Source: an uncultured Collinsella sp. (GTDB lineage Bacteria; Actinomycetota; Coriobacteriia; Coriobacteriales; Coriobacteriaceae). Taken from it: a stretch of DNA of 5,677 bases. Shown here in pieces: positions 1-5,677 of the stretch. A model generated the notes under the pieces. It was not told the DNA's origin. It did not search any database and was given only the letters and a program-made list of their open reading frames with translations. The stretch is taken from contig CAUFMB010000076.1 in assembly GCA_959026535.1 (NCBI GenBank), positions 1 through 5,677 on the forward strand. The letters run 5' to 3'. Each line of letters opens with the position of its first letter. Position 1 is the stretch's first letter. A program made the position numbers and the translations under genes.

Positions 1-52
1 AGATATGGCACCGTGGGGACACATGTATGTCAATCCTGGTCTAACAGAGCCA
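1..52 (+). repeat. Left arm of a 52-bp perfect terminal inverted repeat
   Basis: Positions 1-52 are the exact reverse complement of 5626-5677; identity stops at position 53. The arm reaches the window edge, so 52 bp is a minimum length. Inside it are two small potential hairpins: GACA (18-21) with TGTC (28-31), and a bulged one at 38-51 (GG-TCT, loop AAC, AGA-g-CC). It contains TGGGGACAC at 14-22, a motif seen again near the right end. The inner edge lies only 27 bases before the pstC start codon, so transcription reaching pstC must cross the repeat or begin in or beside it. The identity is certain. Whether this is a dispersed intergenic repeat, a recombination site or a transposon end is not decided by the sequence. 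Confidence 0.97.
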
Positions 53-66
53 TAAGTAATCGCCCC

Positions 67-73
67 GGAAAGG
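67..73 (+). promoter_or_regulatory. Ribosome binding site of pstC
   Basis: GGAAAGG lies six bases before the ATG at 80. It matches a purine-rich Shine-Dalgarno site at suitable spacing and supports that start codon. I see no convincing -35/-10 promoter pair between 1 and 79, so the gene is probably transcribed from further upstream, perhaps with a pstS gene outside the window. Confidence 0.7.
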
Positions 74-79
74 TTTGCA

Positions 80-988
80 ATGGCAAAACAGCTGCCAAAG
101 CGCGACCTTGAGAACGTGGGCCTGGGCGTCACGGGCGCGTGCGTTGCGCTCGTGACGCTTGTCGTTGCCGCGCTCATCTTTATGGTCGCCCAAAAGGGCC
201 TCTCGGCTTTTATCAAGGACGGCGTCTCGGTCGTCGAGTTCTTCACCGGCACCAAGTGGGACCTGGCCAACACGGCCAAAAACGGCCTGCCCTACACCGG
301 CGCCCTGCCCCTGATCGTCACCTCGTTTGCGGTCATGGTGCTCTCCACGCTCATCGCGCTGCCCATCGCCATCGGCTCTGCCATCTTTGCGGTCGAGATT
401 AGCCCTAAGTTTGGTTCCAAGATCTTTCAGCCGCTTATTGAGCTTTTGACCGGTATTCCCTCGGTCGTCTTTGGCCTTATTGGCTTTCACGTGGTCGTCG
501 GTCTTATGAAGAGCGTTTTCCACGTGAGCACGGGCCTGGGCATCTTGCCCGGCGCCATCGTGCTGGCGGTCATGATTCTGCCGACGATGACCACGCTTTC
601 GGTCGATGGCCTGCGCGCCGTGCCCGACGGCTACCGACAGGGCTCGCTCGCGCTGGGCTACACCCGCTGGCAGACCATCTGGCACGTGGTGCTCAAGTCC
701 GCCATGCCGTCGCTCATGACCGCGGTTATCTTGGGCATGACCCGCGCCTTTGGCGAGACGCTCGCCGTGCGCATGGTCATCGGCGGCATCGAGGCCATGC
801 CGACGTCGCTGCTGTCGCCGGCTTCGACCATCACCACCACGCTCACCACGTCCATGGCGGTCTACGCCGAGGGCTCGGCCCAGGACGACGTCCTGTGGGC
901 ACTCGGTCTGCTGCTGATGGGCATGAGCCTCATCTTCATCCTGATCATCCATCTCATTGGCCGCAAGGGGGCGAAGGCTCGTGGCTAG
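80..988 (+). CDS. pstC: Phosphate ABC transporter permease PstC
   Basis: This is one of the two integral-membrane subunits of the high-affinity phosphate importer PstSCAB, forming the channel with PstA in the cytoplasmic membrane. The 302-residue protein is of normal family length. A short charged N-terminus precedes a first membrane helix at about residues 15-37. Further hydrophobic segments lie near 77-107, 119-141, 153-175, 212-235 and 271-294, giving six helices. The loop at 181-210 (VPDGYRQGSLALGYTRW...) is the EAA-type motif of binding-protein-dependent permeases that docks onto the ATPase. PstC is separated from PstA by gene order (first permease of the operon) and by the PstC-like stretch around IPSVVFGLIGF and RAFGETLAV. 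The gene ends inside the start region of pstA, indicating translational coupling. No pstS precedes it within the 79 bases available. Family and role are well supported; phosphate specificity comes from the whole operon. Confidence 0.95.
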   Translation: MAKQLPKRDLENVGLGVTGACVALVTLVVAALIFMVAQKGLSAFIKDGVSVVEFFTGTKWDLANTAKNGLPYTGALPLIVTSFAVMVLSTLIALPIAIGSAIFAVEISPKFGSKIFQPLIELLTGIPSVVFGLIGFHVVVGLMKSVFHVSTGLGILPGAIVLAVMILPTMTTLSVDGLRAVPDGYRQGSLALGYTRWQTIWHVVLKSAMPSLMTAVILGMTRAFGETLAVRMVIGGIEAMPTSLLSPASTITTTLTTSMAVYAEGSAQDDVLWALGLLLMGMSLIFILIIHLIGRKGAKARG

Positions 989-1903
989 CACGCGCATCCA
1001 CATCGACGAGGCGAGGCTCGGGCGTGTCCAAAAGCAGGATCGCATCGCCACGGGCGTGCTGACGGCGATCGTCGCCATCGTCATGCTCATCGTCATCTCC
1101 ATGGTGGCCTATATCCTGTTCGAGGGCATCTCGACGCTGTTCCAGCCGGGCTTTCTCACAGAGCCGTCGCGCGCCAACGGAACGCAGGGCGGCGTGCTCT
1201 ACCAGCTGTTCGACTCGTTCTACCTGCTGCTGATCACTCTGATCATCTCGGTGCCCATCAGCCTAGGCGGAGCGGTCTTCCTGGTTGAGTACGCGCCGAA
1301 CGGCCCTATCCGCGACATCGCCTCTACCGCCATCGAGACGCTGTCCTCGCTGCCTTCCATCGTCGTCGGCATGTTCGGCTTTCTGGTGTTCTCGGTGCAG
1401 CTGGGCTGGAAGTACTCCATCATCTCCGGCGCCGTCGCGCTCACCATGTTCAACATCCCCATCCTGGTGCGCGTGATCCAGCAGGCGCTCGAGGACGTGC
1501 CGCAGGCCCAGCGCGATGCGTGCCTGGCCATGGGCCTCACTCGCTGGGAGGCCACGCTGCACATCCTGATCCCCGAGGCCATGCCCGCTATCGTGACGGG
1601 CATCGTGCTTTCGGCCGGCCGTGTGTTTGGCGAGGCCGCAGCACTGCTCTTTACCTCGGGCATGAGCTCGCCGGTTCGCCTGAACTTCTTGAGCTTTAAC
1701 CTGTCGAGCCCCACCTGCGCCTGGAACGTGTTCCGCCCCGGCGAGTCGCTCGCCGTGCACATCTACAAGATCTATGGCGAAGGCAGCCCCGAGGCTCAGC
1801 AGATCGTCTGGGGCACCGCGGCGCTGCTGATGATTTGCGTGCTGCTGTTTAACGTAATCGCCCGCATTGTGGGCAAGCAACTGGCAAGGAAGATGACGGC
1901 CGA

Positions 1904-1907
<4 letters not shown>
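981..1907 (+). CDS. pstA: Phosphate ABC transporter permease PstA
   Basis: This is the second membrane subunit of the Pst phosphate importer and partner of PstC. I choose the GTG at 981, which overlaps the pstC stop by eight bases and follows AAGGGGG (965-971) and GAAGG (973-977). A TTG at 957 in the same frame would add eight residues but has no ribosome binding site. The resulting protein has 308 residues. Its basic, hydrophilic N-terminus (1-22) is followed by helix 1 at about 24-47, then segments near 80-102, 122-140, 146-166, 203-224 and 276-298. The EAA-type loop at 173-202 (VPQAQRDACLAMGLTRW...) contacts PstB. The TLSSLPSIVVGMFGF stretch and the long, NLSSPTCAWN-containing loop before the last helix fit PstA. 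The stop overlaps the pstB start in ATGA, so all three pst genes are coupled. Confidence is high in the family, moderate in the exact start. Confidence 0.94.
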
Positions 1908-2776
<869 letters not shown>

Positions 2777-2832
2777 TCCGGGACATGCTTGAGGCCCGCG
2801 ACGGCCACGGTTGCCACGGGACTGATTGGAGA
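2777..2832. other. Short spacer between pstB stop and terminator
   Basis: This stretch separates the pstB stop from the terminator hairpin. I see no ribosome binding site with a start codon, no phoU beginning and no convincing promoter. It appears to be simply the 3' untranslated end of the pst message. Confidence 0.5.
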
Positions 2833-2869
2833 GGCGGGTCATCTCTTTTGGGAGATGGCCCGCCTTTTT
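2833..2869 (+). terminator. Strong intrinsic terminator of the pst operon
   Basis: A 13-bp stem pairs 2833-2845 (GGCGGGTCATCTC) with 2852-2864 (GAGATGGCCCGCC); the only non-Watson-Crick pair is T2839 with G2858. The loop is six bases and five T follow at 2865-2869. This is a textbook Rho-independent terminator and shows that the pst transcript ends here, separating it from the ABC-F gene. Confidence 0.93.
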
Positions 2870-2875
2870 GTGTCG

Positions 2876-2904
2876 TGTGCGGCCCGCCTTTTCGCTGCTA
2901 TTAT
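2876..2904 (+). promoter_or_regulatory. Candidate extended -10 promoter for the ABC-F/HAD unit
   Basis: TATTAT at 2899-2904 is preceded by TG and one base (2896-2898), giving an extended -10 element. The -35 region 17 bases upstream (2876-2881, TGTGCG) matches TTGACA poorly, which extended -10 promoters tolerate. The site lies between the pst terminator and the ABC-F start. Transcription would begin near 2911 and give a leader of only about 29 bases, too short for an attenuator. This is a prediction from motif and position only. Confidence 0.5.
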
Positions 2905-2925
2905 GGACAACGTTGAATTTCTACG

Positions 2926-2931
2926 AAGGAG
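2926..2931 (+). promoter_or_regulatory. Ribosome binding site deciding the ABC-F start
   Basis: AAGGAG lies eight bases before the ATG at 2940. The reading frame is open further upstream, to 2826, but that extension would read through the pst terminator hairpin and the promoter candidate. This site therefore fixes the start at 2940. Confidence 0.88.
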
Positions 2932-2939
2932 CAGGGCAT

Positions 2940-4796
2940 ATGGCGATTCTTTTGGGATGCGATTCCGTCAGCCTAGAGTTTCCCACCAAGCATATTTTCG
3001 ATAGCGTGACGCTCGGCGTGGGCGAGGGCGACCGTATTGGTATTGTCGGTAAAAACGGCGACGGCAAGTCGACGCTGCTGAGCGTGCTCGCCGGCACGCT
3101 GGAGCCCGACGACGGCCGCGTGACGCATCGTCGCGGCACCACGATCGGCCTGCTCGGCCAAAAGGACCAGCTTGTCGACACCGACACCGTGCACCATGCC
3201 GTCGTGGGCGACACGCCCGAGTATGAGTGGGCGTCGAGCCCCCGCACGCGCCAGATCCTCGCCGGTCTCATTAGCGATGTGCCCTGGGAGGGCACGGTGG
3301 GCGAGCTTTCGGGTGGCCAGCGCCGCCGCGTGGACCTCGCGCGCCTGTTGATCGGCGACTACGACGTGCTCATGCTCGACGAGCCCACTAACCATCTGGA
3401 CATGCGCACCATCAACTGGCTTGCACGCCATCTTAAGGCTCGCTGGCAGCGCGGTCAGGGCGCGATGCTCGTGGTCACGCACGATCGCTGGTTCTTGGAC
3501 GAGGTTTGCACCAGCATGTGGGAGGTCCACGACGGCCAGGTCGATCCCTTCGAGGGCGGCTACTCCGCATATATCCTGCAGCGCGTGGAGCGCGACCGCA
3601 TGGCCGCGGTTACCGAGGAACGCCGTCGCAACATGGCGCGCAAGGAGCTCGCGTGGCTGAGCCGCGGCGCCCAGGCGCGTTCCACCAAGCCCAAGTTTCG
3701 CGTTGATGCCGCTCGCGAGCTGATCGCCGACGTGCCGCCCGTGCGTGACGAGCTGGAGCTCAAGCGCCTCGCCGTGAGCCGCCTGGGCAAGCAGGTTATC
3801 GATGTGGTCGACGTGGACGCCGGCTATGCGGATACCGATGGCGCGCCCAAGCAGGTGCTCTCTGACGTGACCTGGCTCATTGGTGCGGGCGACCGCTATG
3901 GCCTGCTGGGCGAGAACGGTGCCGGCAAGTCGACGCTGCTCGACGTGATCCAGGGCAAGATTGAACCCACGCGCGGCCGCGTGAAGATTGGCCAGACAGT
4001 GCGCTTTGGCGTGCTGTCGCAGCAGCTCGAGGAGCTCGAACCCTACATGGGCGACACGATCCGCGAGGTGCTCGGCAACTATAAGAAGTACTACGTCATC
4101 GACGGCAAGGAGACTTCGCCCGAGAAGCTCTGCGAGCGTCTGGGCTTTACGACGCAGCAGCTCTGGAGCCGCATCGGCGATCTTTCGGGCGGCCAGCGCC
4201 GTCGCCTGTCGCTGTTGCTGACGATTCTGGACGAGCCCAACGTGCTCATCCTGGACGAGCCGGGCAACGACCTGGATACCGACATGCTCGCGATTGTCGA
4301 GGACCTGCTGGACGGCTGGCCCGGCACGCTGATCCTGGTGACACACGATCGCTTTTTGATGGAGCGCGTGACCGACCAACAGTGGGCACTGCTCGATGGC
4401 CATCTGACGCATATGCCCGGCGGCGTGGACCAGTACCTGCGCCTGTGCAACGCTACCGCCGAGGGCGAGCCCGTGGGCGCGCCGAGCGCTAAGACCGGCA
4501 CGTTCGACACCGGTGCGGCGGCTGCTGCCGACAAGCCCAAGTCGAGCGGTCAGCCCAACGGCCTTTCCAACGCCGAGCGTCAGAAGCTCCGCCGCGAGGT
4601 GAGCTCGCTCGAGCGCAAGATGGAGACACAGCGCGCCCGCGTGGAGGAGGCCGAGGCCGCCATGGCCCAGGTCGATCCCACCAACTACACGGCGCTCGGC
4701 GAGCAGCAGGCAAAGATCGACGAGGCTCACGCCGCCATGGACGAGCTGGAGATGGCGTGGCTCGAGGCGAGCGAAAAGCTCGAGGGCGAGGAGTAG
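2940..4796 (+). CDS. ABC-F family ATPase, Uup-like, with two ATP-binding domains
   Basis: This is a soluble protein of 618 residues with two ABC ATPase domains and no membrane segment, the layout of ABC-F factors. Known members act on ribosomes (translation factors, antibiotic protection) or, like Uup, also affect DNA stability. Domain 1 has Walker A GKNGDGKST (37-45), signature LSGGQRRR (123-130), Walker B VLMLDEPTNHLD (143-154) and H-switch H181. The interdomain linker, about 206-285, is rich in Arg and Glu. Domain 2 has Walker A GENGAGKST (324-332), signature LSGGQRRR (415-422), VLILDEPGNDLD (435-446) and H469. An Ala/Gly/Pro-rich spacer (505-540) leads to a charged, heptad-like C-terminal coiled coil (543-616), as in Uup. 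DEPGNDLD has Gly442 where Thr is usual; the catalytic Glu440 is kept. The start at 2940 follows a strong ribosome binding site. A housekeeping factor seems more likely than antibiotic resistance because no regulatory leader is present; the exact subfamily cannot be assigned by eye. Confidence 0.9.
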   Translation: MAILLGCDSVSLEFPTKHIFDSVTLGVGEGDRIGIVGKNGDGKSTLLSVLAGTLEPDDGRVTHRRGTTIGLLGQKDQLVDTDTVHHAVVGDTPEYEWASSPRTRQILAGLISDVPWEGTVGELSGGQRRRVDLARLLIGDYDVLMLDEPTNHLDMRTINWLARHLKARWQRGQGAMLVVTHDRWFLDEVCTSMWEVHDGQVDPFEGGYSAYILQRVERDRMAAVTEERRRNMARKELAWLSRGAQARSTKPKFRVDAARELIADVPPVRDELELKRLAVSRLGKQVIDVVDVDAGYADTDGAPKQVLSDVTWLIGAGDRYGLLGENGAGKSTLLDVIQGKIEPTRGRVKIGQTVRFGVLSQQLEELEPYMGDTIREVLGNYKKYYVIDGKETSPEKLCERLGFTTQQLWSRIGDLSGGQRRRLSLLLTILDEPNVLILDEPGNDLDTDMLAIVEDLLDGWPGTLILVTHDRFLMERVTDQQWALLDGHLTHMPGGVDQYLRLCNATAEGEPVGAPSAKTGTFDTGAAAAADKPKSSGQPNGLSNAERQKLRREVSSLERKMETQRARVEEAEAAMAQVDPTNYTALGEQQAKIDEAHAAMDELEMAWLEASEKLEGEE

Positions 4797-4802
4797 GCGA
4801 GG

Positions 4803-5573
4803 ATGATCAAAGCCGCGTTTTTCGATATCGACGGCACGCTGCTGAGTTTTAAGACCCACCAGATTCCGGCGTCGGCGCAGCGGGTGCTCGACAGCTTTCG
4901 CGAGCAGGGGATCGCGTGCGTAATCGCCACGGGTCGCCCGACCTACCAGATGCCGGATTGGCTGTTCGACCTGGGTTGGGATGCGTACATTACGCTTTCG
5001 GGTCAGCACTGCTTTGATGCCGAGGGGGTTTACCGCAGCTGTCCGATCGATCCGGACGACGTTGCGGTGATCGTGGACCAGGTGGCGCAGGGGTGCTATG
5101 ACTCGCTGTGCATGCAGGGCGAGAACTCGTTTGTGAACCGCCTGTCCGAGCGCGTGGTGACGGCTGGCAGCAACGCGGGAATCGTCTATCACGAGGAGCC
5201 GTTTGAGCACGCCTTTGACGCACCGGTCTACCAGTTTTGCGCCTTTGTTGATCCGGCCGACGAGCATGTCGTGACCGATGCCGTGTCGCATTCGCTCACC
5301 ACGCGCTGGTGCGACCTGTTCTGCGACATTATTCCCGCTAACGGCGGCAAGGACCTGGGTGTGGCGGCGACGCTGGAGCGCCTGGATATCGACGCGAGCG
5401 AGGCGATCGCCTTTGGCGACGGCGAGAACGACCTATCGATGTTTTCCGCCGTGGGCACGAGCGTGGCCATGGGTAACGCACAGGACACGGTGAAAGCTGC
5501 GGCGACCTATGTGACGACTGCCGTGGACGACGACGGCATCTACAACGCTGCGAAGCACTTTGGACTGCTATAG
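4803..5573 (+). CDS. Cof-type HAD-superfamily (IIB) phosphatase
   Basis: This is a predicted cytoplasmic Mg-dependent phosphatase acting on small phosphorylated metabolites such as sugar phosphates; the substrate cannot be read from the sequence. The 256-residue protein has all four HAD motifs: I, FFDIDGTLL with nucleophile Asp8 and acid/base Asp10; II, IATGR with Thr43; III, Lys183 in GGKDLG; IV, GDGENDLSMF with Asp206 and Asp210. Motif order, the GDGEND form and the large insert between motifs II and III (about 80-175, the C2 cap) place it in the Cof/YidA-like IIB group, whose members are usually 250-290 residues. It begins six bases after the ABC-F stop, with GAGGAG (4788-4793) inside the end of that gene as its ribosome binding site, so the two are co-transcribed. 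Eight cysteines are present, several in the cap, with no recognisable metal-binding spacing. Family assignment is strong; the biological role is unknown. Confidence 0.93.
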   Translation: MIKAAFFDIDGTLLSFKTHQIPASAQRVLDSFREQGIACVIATGRPTYQMPDWLFDLGWDAYITLSGQHCFDAEGVYRSCPIDPDDVAVIVDQVAQGCYDSLCMQGENSFVNRLSERVVTAGSNAGIVYHEEPFEHAFDAPVYQFCAFVDPADEHVVTDAVSHSLTTRWCDLFCDIIPANGGKDLGVAATLERLDIDASEAIAFGDGENDLSMFSAVGTSVAMGNAQDTVKAAATYVTTAVDDDGIYNAAKHFGLL

Positions 5574-5588
5574 CTGCGGCTCGGCACT

Positions 5589-5622
5589 TGGGGACACTCC
5601 TTGCGGGGCGTGTTCCCATTTT
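5589..5622 (+). terminator. Intrinsic terminator after the HAD gene
   Basis: A nine-pair stem joins 5589-5597 (TGGGGACAC) to 5610-5618 (GTGTTCCCA), with one G-T wobble (5593/5614). Two further C-G pairs are possible inside, and four T follow at 5619-5622, then GTTT. It starts 15 bases after the HAD stop and is well placed to end the ABC-F/HAD transcript. The same left half-stem can also pair with GTGTCCCCA at 5656-5664 inside the terminal repeat, so the hairpin may belong to the repeat element rather than having evolved only as a terminator. Confidence 0.7.
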
Positions 5623-5664
5623 GTTTGGCTCTGTTAGACCAGGATTGACATACATGTGTCCCCA
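5589..5664. repeat. Palindromic intergenic element with TGGGGACAC ends
   Basis: TGGGGACAC at 5589-5597 and its exact reverse complement at 5656-5664 bracket 58 bases that hold the second half of the terminator stem and the inner part of the right terminal repeat. Two short inverted copies of a motif enclosing a structured core resemble the REP-doublet (REPIN) organisation of small, non-autonomous intergenic repeats. The left end of the window has only one copy of the motif (14-22). The pairing is seen directly; membership of a repeat family is inference. Confidence 0.4.
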
Positions 5665-5677
5665 CGGTGCCATATCT
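5626..5677 (-). repeat. Right arm of the 52-bp perfect terminal inverted repeat
   Basis: This is the exact reverse complement of 1-52, with no mismatch, and runs to the last base of the window. It begins 52 bases after the HAD stop codon, just downstream of the terminator T-tract. Read on the + strand it contains TTGACA at 5645-5650, a perfect -35 hexamer pointing out of the window at each end, but no good -10 follows within it. A 52-base exact match cannot be chance, so the two arms share an origin or the same repeat copy was joined to both ends during assembly. Confidence 0.97.

Noticed and set aside
41..1102. Antisense open frame of 353 codons opposite pstC
   Set aside because: It is the mirror of a clear permease gene, is rich in Arg/His/Asp/Gly and has no family motif; the same codon-bias effect explains it.
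2826..2939. Upstream extension of the ABC-F reading frame, adding 38 residues
   Set aside because: It would be translated through the pst terminator hairpin and promoter candidate, has no ribosome binding site, and the ATG at 2940 has an ideal AAGGAG.
2940..4796. Antibiotic-resistance ABC-F determinant
   Set aside because: The C-terminal coiled coil and the absence of an attenuator leader fit a Uup-like housekeeping factor better. No specific resistance subfamily can be recognised by eye.
2973..5291. A very long antisense open frame (772 codons) opposite the ABC-F and HAD genes
   Set aside because: It lies entirely opposite two genes with complete family motifs. Strong C/G third-position bias removes stop codons from the opposite strand, and the translation shows low-complexity His/Leu/Ala/Arg-rich sequence with no recognisable motif.

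Overview
The window is G+C-rich bacterial DNA carrying five intact genes, all on the + strand, with a near-perfect coding layout and no mobility gene. Codon choice (strong preference for C or G in the third position) and the style of the proteins point to a high-G+C Gram-positive bacterium. My best guess is an anaerobic Coriobacteriia member such as Collinsella or a relative; this rests on general resemblance, not on a marker gene.

Region 1 (80-2776) is a phosphate-uptake operon, pstC-pstA-pstB, with overlapping genes. It encodes the two membrane permeases and the ATPase of the high-affinity Pst phosphate ABC transporter. The phosphate-binding protein PstS is absent from the window and would be expected upstream. 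No phoU follows: a strong intrinsic terminator (2833-2869) closes the operon 56 bases after the pstB stop.

Region 2 (2940-5573) is a separate two-gene unit. A duplicated-ATPase ABC-F protein (Uup-like, with a C-terminal coiled coil) is followed after six bases by a Cof-type HAD-family phosphatase. An extended -10 promoter candidate lies between the pst terminator and the ABC-F gene, and a second hairpin terminator (5589-5622) follows the HAD gene.

The most striking feature is at the edges. The first 52 bases are the exact reverse complement of the last 52, so all five genes sit between perfect inverted repeats that run to the window ends. The right copy overlaps a larger palindromic structure built around the motif TGGGGACAC. 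This could be (a) a dispersed intergenic repeat at which an assembly contig ended on both sides, (b) the arms of an invertible segment, or (c) the ends of a mobile unit. No recombinase or transposase is present, and (a) is the simplest reading. If the segment does invert, it would disconnect pstCAB from any upstream pstS or promoter, which makes the arms worth testing.

The genes themselves look like ordinary housekeeping functions. I see no convincing new defence, toxin or biosynthetic system here.
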